From Clostridiales bacterium (GTDB taxonomy: Bacteria > Bacillota > Clostridia > Lachnospirales > WQUN01), in NCBI GenBank assembly GCA_031273705.1, contig JAISRJ010000140.1, positions 1 through 5,138 on the forward strand: 5,138 nt of DNA. Direction: 5' to 3'. Under the pieces are notes generated by a model. That model did not search any database. It was not told the origin of the DNA and was given only the letters and a program-made list of their open reading frames with translations. Positions 1 through 5,106 of this stretch are shown here, piece by piece (within the stretch, counting starts at the first letter, position 1; the number at the start of each line of letters is the position of its first letter). The position numbers and the translations under genes are program-made.

Positions 1-951
1 GCCATTGTTTTTTCTGTATTTTGTGTTTTTGCCTCGTTTGGTATCGGCAATATGTCTCAAGCTAATTCCATCGCGACCGGTCTTTCTGATTCGTTTAGTA
101 TCCCACCGATAGTAACCGGCATTATAATAGTGGTTTTTTCCTCGCTTGTTATACTCGGTGGTATTAAACGGATTGCCAGCGTCGCCGAAAAAATTGTTCC
201 TTTTATGGCTATTTTCTATATAATCGGCGGTCTTGTCATTATAGCCGCGAATATTACTCGCGTTCCCGGCGCTTTCAGTTTGATTTTCGCCGAGGCTTTT
301 AACTTCAGAGCCGTTGGGGGCGGTGTTTTGGGTTATGGTATATCCAGAGCCATGCGTATGGGCATTGCGCGAGGAGTATTCTCTAACGAAGCTGGTTTGG
401 GTTCATCTGTTATGGTTCACTCCGCCTCCGATGTTAAGGAGCCTGTTGTTCAGGGGATGTGGGGTATCTTTGAGGTATTCGCGGATACGATAGTCGTGTG
501 TACCGTTACCGCGCTTAGTATTATATGTTCGGGCGTTTATAATATGGATGTCTATCTTGCCAATACCGCAAACGGTATTGAAAATGTTTCCGGCACGGCG
601 CTGACCAGTTCAGCTTTTTCTTCTATGATGCCATTCGGCGGACAGTTCGTGGCGATAGCAATTGCGCTGTTTGCCTTTACCACTATTTTGGGCTGGTCGT
701 ATTACGGAGAGCGCGGTATAGAATATTTGTTTGGATATAAGGGTGTAGTCCCTTATAAGGTTATCTTTATCGCCATGATATTGGTAGGATGCACTATTCC
801 TCTTAATTTAGTATGGGATATATCCGACACTCTTAACGGTCTTATGGCTATCCCCAACTTGATAGCGGTAACATTCCTATCAGGGCAGGTTATACAGATT
901 ACGAAGGATTATCTTAACCTACATAGCGTCAAGGCTACTAAAAAGAAATAA
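1..951 (+). CDS. Alanine/glycine:cation symporter (AGCS family), C-terminal part; 5' end outside window
   Basis: This is an integral membrane carrier of the AGCS (sodium:alanine symporter) family, which imports alanine or glycine together with Na+ or H+. The frame is open from base 1. The ATG at 52 is internal: the 17 codons before it read straight into the family block GIGNMSQANSIA, so the true start lies left of the window. About 316 residues are visible, whereas the family usually has about 440-480, so roughly 130-160 N-terminal residues are missing. The second diagnostic block, FSNEAGLGSS, lies near visible residues 127-136. Several hydrophobic segments follow, including one near the C-terminus, and the protein ends in a short basic tail (KATKKK) before TAA at 949-951. 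Substrate (Ala or Gly) and coupling ion cannot be decided here. It is convergent with the tRNA-Trp downstream. Family assignment is firm. Confidence 0.95.
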   Translation, partial: AIVFSVFCVFASFGIGNMSQANSIATGLSDSFSIPPIVTGIIIVVFSSLVILGGIKRIASVAEKIVPFMAIFYIIGGLVIIAANITRVPGAFSLIFAEAFNFRAVGGGVLGYGISRAMRMGIARGVFSNEAGLGSSVMVHSASDVKEPVVQGMWGIFEVFADTIVVCTVTALSIICSGVYNMDVYLANTANGIENVSGTALTSSAFSSMMPFGGQFVAIAIALFAFTTILGWSYYGERGIEYLFGYKGVVPYKVIFIAMILVGCTIPLNLVWDISDTLNGLMAIPNLIAVTFLSGQVIQITKDYLNLHSVKATKKK

Positions 952-959
952 TATTTGCC

Positions 960-977
960 CCGCGCGTTTATGCGCGG
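960..977. repeat. GC-rich inverted repeat just after the AGCS stop codon
   Basis: CCGCGC (960-965) pairs with GCGCGG (972-977), with a possible G-T pair inside and a TTTA loop. It begins 8 bases after the AGCS stop, where a terminator would be expected. It is followed by CCGACTTTAAGG rather than a T-run, so it is not a canonical intrinsic terminator. It may still act as a 3' stability element or a weak stop. Confidence 0.45.
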
Positions 978-994
978 CCGACTTTAAGGCATGT

Positions 995-1015
995 TTGCCG
1001 CCGAAAAAGCGGCAA
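995..1015. repeat. Inverted repeat, 7-bp stem
   Basis: TTGCCGC (995-1001) is the perfect reverse complement of GCGGCAA (1009-1015), leaving a 7-base A-rich loop. Neither strand has a T-run after the stem; on the minus strand the T-run lies inside the loop. It is the second of three tandem hairpins between the AGCS gene and tRNA-Trp. Its function is unknown; a role at a convergent transcription end is inferred from position only. Confidence 0.4.
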
Positions 1016-1020
1016 CGACA

Positions 1021-1060
1021 TTAAACCCACCGTCGGGTACTATCACGAGGGCGGGTTTAA
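1021..1060 (-). repeat. Long inverted repeat 3' of tRNA-Trp, better paired on the minus strand
   Basis: TTAAACCC (1021-1028) and GGGTTTAA (1053-1060) are perfect inverted copies, and pairing continues inward by two more bases. At 1029/1052 the plus-strand RNA would have an A-C mismatch, while the minus-strand RNA would have a G-U pair, giving a continuous 11-bp stem on the minus strand. Inside the loop, TCG/CGA can add three more pairs. This strand bias suggests the functional RNA is read leftward, so it may be the 3' end structure of the tRNA-Trp transcript, starting 28 bases past the tRNA. No T-run follows directly, so it is not called a terminator. Confidence 0.45.
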
Positions 1061-1087
1061 CCATCTAAAATAAGTGTTTGCCGCGTA

Positions 1088-1160
1088 CAGGGGCAGTAGG
1101 ACTCGAACCCACGACATTCGGTTTTGGAGACCGACGTTCTACCGACTGAACTATGCCCCT
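1088..1160 (-). tRNA. tRNA-Trp (anticodon CCA)
   Basis: A complete 73-nt cloverleaf reads leftward from 1160. The acceptor stem AGGGGCA/TGCCCCT has 7 perfect pairs and the discriminator is G, as usual for bacterial tRNA-Trp. The D stem is GTTC/GAAC. The anticodon stem TCGGT/ACCGA closes the loop CTCCAAA, with anticodon CCA at 1127-1125. The T stem GTGGG/CCTAC has one G-T pair around TTCGAGT. The 3' CCA is not encoded (GTACGC follows the acceptor stem), so a CCA-adding enzyme must complete it. It stands alone, with no other tRNA beside it, and has its own strong promoter immediately upstream. Confidence 0.97.
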
Positions 1161-1172
1161 AGCAACCACTTA

Positions 1173-1201
1173 AATATAAATGGTTTTGACATTTTTGTCA
1201 A
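1173..1201 (-). promoter_or_regulatory. Sigma-A type promoter of tRNA-Trp
   Basis: Reading leftward, a perfect -35 TTGACA (1201-1196) is followed by exactly 17 bases and a -10 TATATT (1178-1173, five of six consensus positions). The expected transcription start is about 1166, five or six bases before the mature tRNA 5' end at 1160, which is typical of a stand-alone tRNA gene. The -35 is one arm of a perfect inverted repeat, TTGACA-AAAA-TGTCAA, covering 1186-1201. Confidence 0.85.
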
Positions 1202-1240
1202 GAAAAATCGTAAAACCTTAGCTACTTGCGCGTATAATAC

Positions 1241-1561
1241 TCAATACAGGACAATATACAGCAGAACCAAGCAGGTAGCCGCTAAGAGTAAATTAAGTAT
1301 TATGTTAAATTTTTGGGCGTTTTTGCGGCGTATTATTTCATCTCTCATCATATCCATTTCTACTTCCGGCGCGAAATGAACGTATGTGTCATGCTTATTA
1401 TGCTTTTTAGATAGATATGTGCCGATTATTTTTTCCGCCTCGGCTACATAATCTACTGGAATGTTTTTTTCAGGAATATTCTTCTTTACAATAAAAATCG
1501 CTTGGTCAAAAAATTTTGACGCGTCACCATTAACTAATATTACCTTGTTTTGATCCGTCAC
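1241..1561 (-). CDS. Small C-terminally membrane-anchored protein of unknown function
   Basis: This is a 106-residue protein starting with GTG at 1561-1559. The start is supported by GGAGG at 1573-1569, seven bases upstream. Residues 1-84 are soluble and charged, and begin with a beta-like segment (KVILV). Residues 85-106 (FNIILNLLLA and onward to IVLY) form one hydrophobic helix that ends the protein. With no signal peptide, this suggests a tail-anchored protein with its bulk in the cytoplasm. The block FFDQAIFIVKKN resembles a family of short clostridial proteins I recall from memory, whose database names are unreliable; no function is known to me. It lies 144 bases downstream of the M23 peptidase on the same strand, and tRNA-Trp follows with its own promoter. 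Codon pattern and ribosome site make it a convincing gene; its role is open. Confidence 0.8.
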   Translation of the reverse strand: MTDQNKVILVNGDASKFFDQAIFIVKKNIPEKNIPVDYVAEAEKIIGTYLSKKHNKHDTYVHFAPEVEMDMMRDEIIRRKNAQKFNIILNLLLAATCLVLLYIVLY

Positions 1562-1568
1562 CGTTTAT

Positions 1569-1573
1569 CCTCC
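1569..1573 (-). promoter_or_regulatory. Ribosome binding site fixing a GTG start
   Basis: GGAGG reads leftward from 1573 to 1569, with seven bases between it and the GTG at 1561. No in-frame ATG lies nearby upstream. This spacing makes GTG the clear start of the 106-residue protein. Confidence 0.8.
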
Positions 1574-1705
1574 ATTACCAATTTCTACTAGTCTTAGTAA
1601 GAGTCTTAACGGGATTTTTTGTTTTTATACATCATGTTATTTTTTGCTGATTTTGAGTAGTTAGTTGAGTCCTTGAGGGTTCCACGCTTAATTCCCGACG
1701 CCAAT

Positions 1706-2620
1706 TTACAGTGACTCACTTATCTCGATCTCGTCCAGAGATCTTAAAAAGACATAGGGGTTAATCCAAAACTCTTTATCTGTAAATTCCGCCTTTGGGC
1801 AGATCCCAATATGCAAATGCACAGGAAAATTTCCTCTTTCTCCTTCTTTTCCATATCCGGTATCACCCATATATCCTAAAAAATCCCCTGCTCTTATACT
1901 CATGCCCTTTTCTAGGTTAGGGGCGAAGCTATCCATATGCGCGTAATAATAATATGTTTCGTTTACCGTCGTGATCCCTACATAAAATCCGCCCAACTCA
2001 TTCCAGCCGAAATTCTGAATCTCACCGTCCGTCATGCTGACAATCGGCAGCCGACCTCTAATATTTTCCCTATCCAGAATATCAGTACCCTCATGAATGC
2101 GGGATCCTTTGCGATCCGCTCCGTAATTTCTCGCGGAACCCCAACTATCCGCAAAAACATATTCATCGTCACTATAGTCGCTTGGAATAGGAAATGTCCT
2201 TAATTCCGTCAAAATGTTCCGAAACATCTTTTCATACTCATCCGTTTTTTTATCTTCCACTCGTCCCTTTACCTTGCTGTAATTCAATATGTACTCTTTC
2301 TCAATCTCACCGGGCACAGGCGCCGCGCTTTTCTCCGGAAAAAAATTATAATCCTGGCAATATATAGTCAGCAGTTCTGAAAACTCTAAGCTATATTTAT
2401 TGGACAGTGTTTCCAACTCGTGAAATGAGTCATATGGTATGCGCAGCGCGCTTATATCTTCCCACCGCGCTTCCGCTTTATTCGGCGTAATAATATTATA
2501 TATAACCACCGCAACCAATACTATCAGCATAACCGCCGCCGCCAGTATAAAGTATCTTTCCGCGGCTCTAACCCGTACCCTTCTAAAATATCTGCGTTTG
2601 ATCCATCTGCTTCTTTTCAA
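1706..2620 (-). CDS. Membrane-anchored M23 (LytM-type) zinc peptidase
   Basis: This is a 304-residue protein likely to cut peptide cross-links in peptidoglycan outside the membrane. Residues 1-22 are very basic (11 Lys/Arg), then residues 23-44 form one hydrophobic helix (FILAAAVMLIVLVAVVIYNI), giving an N-in, C-out anchor. Residues 50-150 are a helical region without a recognised domain. The peptidase domain spans about 155-295 and keeps the LytM set: HEGTD (zinc ligands H176 and D180), YYYYAH (H228) and the HxH motif HLH (H268, H270). By analogy with LytM, H176, D180 and H270 bind zinc and H228/H268 are catalytic, so it should be active. The start is TTG at 2620; no in-frame ATG or GTG lies between it and the strong GGAGGAGGGGG upstream, and the next Met is inside the membrane helix. 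It lies 67 bases downstream of the P-loop gene. Confidence 0.93.
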   Translation of the reverse strand: MKRSRWIKRRYFRRVRVRAAERYFILAAAVMLIVLVAVVIYNIITPNKAEARWEDISALRIPYDSFHELETLSNKYSLEFSELLTIYCQDYNFFPEKSAAPVPGEIEKEYILNYSKVKGRVEDKKTDEYEKMFRNILTELRTFPIPSDYSDDEYVFADSWGSARNYGADRKGSRIHEGTDILDRENIRGRLPIVSMTDGEIQNFGWNELGGFYVGITTVNETYYYYAHMDSFAPNLEKGMSIRAGDFLGYMGDTGYGKEGERGNFPVHLHIGICPKAEFTDKEFWINPYVFLRSLDEIEISESL

Positions 2621-2628
2621 AACAAACG

Positions 2629-2639
2629 CCCCCTCCTCC
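2629..2639 (-). promoter_or_regulatory. Purine-rich ribosome binding site for a TTG start
   Basis: Reading leftward, GGAGGAGGGGG occupies 2639-2629 and ends eight bases before TTG at 2620. It contains two overlapping GGAGG units, so ribosome pairing could occur in more than one register. It supports the TTG start of the M23 peptidase. Confidence 0.7.
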
Positions 2640-2648
2640 GGATATTGA

Positions 2649-2677
2649 ATTATACTCCAAAGGAAGGGGAGCTAGAA
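2649..2677 (-). promoter_or_regulatory. Candidate promoter of the M23 peptidase gene
   Basis: A perfect -10 TATAAT reads leftward at 2654-2649. With a 17-base spacer, the -35 position (2677-2672) reads TTCTAG, a poor match to TTGACA. The predicted start near 2642 would leave a leader of about 22 bases containing the ribosome site. The peptidase may therefore be transcribed separately from the P-loop gene, or from both promoters. The weak -35 hints at an activator or another sigma factor, but this is inference. Confidence 0.45.
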
Positions 2678-2687
2678 CTTGCCATAA

Positions 2688-3104
2688 TCACGCCACTAAA
2701 AGTTTTTTAACTTCATCAGGCAGATCGTCAGCCTTGCAATTCATGCTCATAATAAAGTTCACATCGTTTTGAGAGGAAAGGGCGCCTAATTTAGCAAGCA
2801 GCCTAACCAGATCATCATCCGGCAGCTTTTTGATAATATTAGTCAACCCGTCCACATAGATACTGGTTATATCATTATCCTGAGACAGTATACCGCATAC
2901 GAAACCAATAAACTCACGATAATTGGAGAGCGGGAAGTTAATCGTTTCAACAAAACGTATATCATGGTCTAGGTCATAAATATGACGTCTGTCGTCATCT
3001 ATGAACACCACATGCCCATCAGTTTGTTTAACACCCTCGTTAGCCATCTTGATAAGCTTTTTAGTCTTGCCTTCACCCTTGCCGCCCGCGATAAACTGAA
3101 CCAA
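2688..3104 (-). CDS. Small P-loop NTPase-like protein of unknown function
   Basis: The protein has 138 residues when started at TTG 3104-3102. This start is preferred because AGGAGGAG lies at 3118-3111 with eight bases between AGGAGG and TTG; a longer version from GTG at 3155 has no ribosome site and adds a 17-residue extension that would bury this Shine-Dalgarno. The Walker A loop GGKGEGKT is at residues 7-14, right after strand VQFIA. Further strands are HVVFIDDD (31-38), SIYVDGL (81-87, Walker B-like with D85) and VNFIMSMN (115-122), in the order of a RecA-like fold. It has no membrane segment or partner domain, so it is cytoplasmic. Similar short clostridial proteins are, as I recall, sometimes mislabelled PilT; true PilT is over twice as long and its Asp/His boxes are absent here. 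It precedes the M23 gene on the same strand. Nucleotide hydrolysis is inferred; the biological role is unknown. Confidence 0.85.
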   Translation of the reverse strand: MVQFIAGGKGEGKTKKLIKMANEGVKQTDGHVVFIDDDRRHIYDLDHDIRFVETINFPLSNYREFIGFVCGILSQDNDITSIYVDGLTNIIKKLPDDDLVRLLAKLGALSSQNDVNFIMSMNCKADDLPDEVKKLLVA

Positions 3105-3110
3105 TAATAT

Positions 3111-3118
3111 CTCCTCCT
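3111..3118 (-). promoter_or_regulatory. Strong ribosome binding site that decides the TTG start of the P-loop gene
   Basis: AGGAGGAG reads leftward from 3118 to 3111, with AGGAGG eight bases before TTG at 3104. The alternative GTG at 3155 is preceded by AAAGTTCAGCTATTTT, without a Shine-Dalgarno. The site therefore shortens the gene product by 17 residues, to a start (MVQFIAGGKG) that places the Walker A loop directly after the first strand, as usual for P-loop proteins. Confidence 0.85.
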
Positions 3119-3226
3119 GACTTAGTGTACCTACAACCCGCCACAGCAGTTTCACAAAATAGCTGAACTTTTCTATTTGTCTTTGAAATTGCTATAAAGC
3201 GTGGAGCACTCATTTAATACAAAACT

Positions 3227-3255
3227 ATCATAACAAAACGCGATTAACAACGCAA
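3227..3255 (-). promoter_or_regulatory. Candidate extended -10 promoter of the P-loop gene
   Basis: Reading leftward, -10 TATGAT (3232-3227, five of six) is preceded by TGT, forming an extended -10. After a 17-base spacer, the -35 position (3255-3250) reads TTGCGT, three of six. The predicted start near 3220 gives a leader of about 115 bases before the TTG at 3104. I see no clear riboswitch or terminator fold in this leader. Confidence 0.45.
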
Positions 3256-3389
3256 GTCGAAAAATGCCAGCATAAAATTTTTTTATTATCTCGGCCAAAC
3301 CCAAAACTTACACTCATTATTTTACAAAAAAAATCAAATAATAAAGTTGTCAAGGCTATAACCCCATCCCCCTTGAATAATATTAACAG

Positions 3390-3395
3390 AAGGAG
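3390..3395 (+). promoter_or_regulatory. Ribosome binding site of the LysM-CAP gene
   Basis: AAGGAG, in the context AGAAGGAGATTTTT, ends six bases before ATG at 3402. It is a good match and spacing, and fixes the start just ahead of a typical signal peptide. Confidence 0.8.
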
Positions 3396-3401
3396 ATTTT
3401 T

Positions 3402-4763
3402 ATGAAAAGCAAGCTTTTTCCCGCGTTGTTAGTGGTCGCAGGGTGCCTGGCGCTTAACACGCCGGCCTATGCCACGCAGATTAATCCGCCGACAATCGAC
3501 AGCTCCACATTACCGGGTTCACCGAATTCGGGAGGTTACAACAGCCCCGGAGCGCAGACAAACACTTTACCGGGATCATCCACCGCAATCACGCCGGGCA
3601 ACTCAACCACTCCCGGAAGGGGAAATACCACGACGCCGAACACCGGAGCGGATAACGGCACATCACCTTTCTCTGGTTCTACAAATTCCACAACCCCAAA
3701 CACCGGCACTACGAACTCAACACTGCCGGGCACTGGTAATTCCACCGGGTCGGGTTCGGCGCTACCGGGTACATTACCCGGAGACGGCGCTTCTACATTG
3801 CCCGGCACCCCTAATTCAGGCACGGCAAATACTTTGCCCGGAAACGCGCCCGGATCATCCGGTATGACCACACCCGGCACATTGCCCGGCAACGGCTTAA
3901 ACCAGCCTAATGGCGGCACGAATCTACCGGGTACCAGCACAAGCACTCCACAGGTCGGCGGGGTTACAAACGATCTTGATTCAACGGCGACAGAACAAGT
4001 AGTCACGCCCGAAGAGAATACTCAGGAGCAGGATCAGGCTCCCGTGCTGGATCCAAGGACAGGACGCACCAGACCGCTGTTAAAGGCGGAGCCTATACCC
4101 GGCGAAATAGATGTTTACCATGTACATCACACAGACACACTTTGGATTATAGCCCAAAAGTATATGATTGATTTGGCCGCTATAATAGATGCCAACCCGG
4201 AATTGCCGGACCCGGACGTGATTTACCCCGGCGATGAAATTAAAGTTCCGTTAGATCCGTCAGCCGACGACGAAATGGACATAGCGGCCTCGTCCATTGA
4301 TAAGGGCGACGGAAGTGTCAAAATTCGTTCCAATATTCAAGTCGGCCGCTATGCCTCAACAGAGCAGGTTCAACCTCCATCAAGCGCGGAAGAACAAGAG
4401 ATTTTAACACTTGTAAACAACGAGCGGGCAAAGGCGGGGTTAAAACCTCTTGTTATGAACCCGCAAGTCAATGCCGCGGCGCGCATAAAGGCCGATGAAA
4501 TGTGCGCTAAAAAATATTTTAACCACACATCGCCAGTGTATGGCACGCCGTTTGAAATGCTACGCGCCTTCGGAGTCAATTACAAAACCGCCGGTGAAAA
4601 TATCGCCAAGGGTCAAAAATCAGCAAAGGCGGTTATGGGTGCGTGGATGAACTCTCAAGGTCATAAATTTAATATCCTTAACCCCGATTTTACCGATCTT
4701 GGCGTAGGATACGCGACAGACGGCAAAACCACTTATTGGGTACAGATTCTTATAAGTAAATAA
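3402..4763 (+). CDS. Exported LysM + CAP/SCP domain protein with LPG-rich linker
   Basis: This is a 453-residue secreted protein. Residues 1-24 form a signal peptide (short KSK n-region, hydrophobic core, AYA cleavage after 24). Residues 25-190 are low complexity, rich in Pro, Gly, Thr, Ser and Asn, with nine LPG units (Leu 37, 56, 108, 121, 125, 133, 145, 161, 175) plus TPG and TTPNTG variants. After an acidic stretch, a single LysM domain at about 237-284 (YHVHHTDTLWIIAQKY to YPGDEIKVPL) should bind peptidoglycan glycan chains. The CAP/SCP domain at about 330-453 carries the usual cavity residues: H375 in FNHTSP, E399 in AGENIA, and H421 in MNSQGHKFNILNP. It resembles YkwD-like bacterial CAP proteins, often found with LysM in spore-forming Firmicutes; a spore-coat role is possible but not shown. 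The CAP activity is unknown. The gene is single, divergent from the P-loop gene, and ends at a large hairpin. VAGC at 12-15 also fits a lipobox. Confidence 0.95.
   Translation: MKSKLFPALLVVAGCLALNTPAYATQINPPTIDSSTLPGSPNSGGYNSPGAQTNTLPGSSTAITPGNSTTPGRGNTTTPNTGADNGTSPFSGSTNSTTPNTGTTNSTLPGTGNSTGSGSALPGTLPGDGASTLPGTPNSGTANTLPGNAPGSSGMTTPGTLPGNGLNQPNGGTNLPGTSTSTPQVGGVTNDLDSTATEQVVTPEENTQEQDQAPVLDPRTGRTRPLLKAEPIPGEIDVYHVHHTDTLWIIAQKYMIDLAAIIDANPELPDPDVIYPGDEIKVPLDPSADDEMDIAASSIDKGDGSVKIRSNIQVGRYASTEQVQPPSSAEEQEILTLVNNERAKAGLKPLVMNPQVNAAARIKADEMCAKKYFNHTSPVYGTPFEMLRAFGVNYKTAGENIAKGQKSAKAVMGAWMNSQGHKFNILNPDFTDLGVGYATDGKTTYWVQILISK
3474..3971 (+). repeat. LPG-rich degenerate repeat region encoding the wall-spanning linker
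   Basis: The stretch encodes residues 25-190 of the LysM-CAP protein. LPG units recur nine times at irregular spacing between Thr/Asn/Ser/Gly-rich segments. The Leu-Pro-Gly codons differ from copy to copy (ttaccggg, ctgccggg, ctaccggg, ttgcccgg, ttacccgg), so this is an old, protein-level repeat rather than a fresh DNA tandem array. Such Pro/Gly/Thr-rich linkers usually act as extended spacers through the cell wall. Confidence 0.8.
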
Positions 4764-4798
4764 GGCGTTAATGTAAAGAGCTATCGTGATATCGATCT

Positions 4799-4856
4799 CC
4801 CCGGCAGGTTAGCGGCACTTCTTAATGGAAGGGCGCGCTAAGCCGGGGCGGATTTT
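4799..4856 (+). terminator. Large interrupted hairpin ending the LysM-CAP transcript
   Basis: The outer stem CCCCGGC (4799-4805) pairs with GCCGGGG (4842-4848). After a three-base bulge, TTAGCG (4809-4814) pairs with CGCTAA (4836-4841), and GC/GC and CTTC/GAAG pairs continue to a six-base loop. A short T-rich tail (ATTTTATT from 4852) follows on the plus strand after CGG. No T-run follows on the minus strand, so it serves the rightward gene. The stem is longer and the T-tract weaker than in a textbook terminator, so it may also protect the 3' end. Confidence 0.6.
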
Positions 4857-5106
4857 ATTGCGTTATTTCTTTTGCCGTTTCGCAGATGTTCATTTCATTT
4901 ACTTTATGCAATTCTTGAGCAACAATATACCTGTTGGTAAGCACACACAGCATATTATCATTACTCAGCCCTATTAACCTGCCTTCAAAAACCTTCTGTT
5001 TATCTGTAACAACGCGCACAATCATCCCTCGATGGAAAGTCACACCGTGAAACTGCACAATCTCCCTGGGGAACAATAAATAACAGCGTTCCATAATTTT
5101 TGCCAT
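4855..5106 (-). CDS. Small beta-rich protein of unknown function; start uncertain, may run past the right edge
   Basis: From ATG at 5106 the product has 83 residues. It has no membrane segment or signal peptide. The middle (about 28-65, GMIVRVVTDKQKVFEGRLIG and onward) alternates hydrophobic residues around glycine turns, a pattern of small SH3-like or Sm-like barrels; the C-terminal domain of biotin protein ligase has a similar pattern, but I see no specific signature. The ribosome site before this ATG is weak (TTAAGG, eight bases away), and the frame stays open upstream through to base 5138 (reading ...VELGFKARS-M), so the gene may start outside the window and the visible part may be a C-terminal domain. 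The stop TAA at 4857-4855 lies just past the convergent hairpin, within its T-rich tail. A real gene is likely because no other convincing frame covers this stretch; function is not assigned. Confidence 0.6.
   Translation of the reverse strand: MAKIMERCYLLFPREIVQFHGVTFHRGMIVRVVTDKQKVFEGRLIGLSNDNMLCVLTNRYIVAQELHKVNEMNICETAKEITQ

Noticed and set aside
1032..1049. TCGTGATA shared (in opposite orientation) between the hairpin loop near 1040 and the region near 4785
   Set aside because: Only eight bases match and the flanks differ, so this does not support a dispersed repeat.
1074..1379. 101-codon plus-strand frame across tRNA-Trp
   Set aside because: It is antisense to a perfect tRNA, its promoter and the tail-anchored gene; its translation has no recognisable pattern.
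1590..1608. Direct repeat AGTCTTA at 1590-1596 and 1602-1608 upstream of the GTG gene
   Set aside because: Two 7-base copies 12 bases apart in AT-rich DNA can arise by chance, and no good promoter is placed next to them.
1937..2648. Two short plus-strand frames (1937-2203, 2439-2648) opposite the M23 gene
   Set aside because: Both are antisense to a well-supported peptidase gene and look like random translation.
3190..3198. Possible plus-strand extended -10 (TGCTATAAA) for the LysM-CAP gene
   Set aside because: The -35 position is poor (TTTCTA), the leader would be nearly 200 bases, and the transcript would cross the minus-strand promoter candidate. TTGTCA at 3347 has no -10 at a suitable distance either. 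I could not place the promoter of this gene.
3723..3737. LPGTG in the linker matches the sortase motif LPXTG
   Set aside because: It lies at residues 108-112 of 453, is followed by more linker, LysM and CAP domains, and has no hydrophobic helix and basic tail after it. It is a by-product of the LPG repeats.
3469..3867. 132-codon plus-strand frame overlapping the LysM-CAP gene
   Set aside because: The Arg/Pro/His-rich product is a frame-shifted reading of the same low-complexity DNA, without its own ribosome site.
3536..4006. 156-codon antisense reading frame across the LPG region
   Set aside because: Its Val/Pro/Gly-rich translation mirrors the repetitive codons of the real gene, it has no ribosome site, and the sense frame has a signal peptide and known domains.
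4370..4579. 69-codon minus-strand frame inside the CAP domain region
   Set aside because: It is antisense to conserved CAP codons and has no ribosome site or family pattern.
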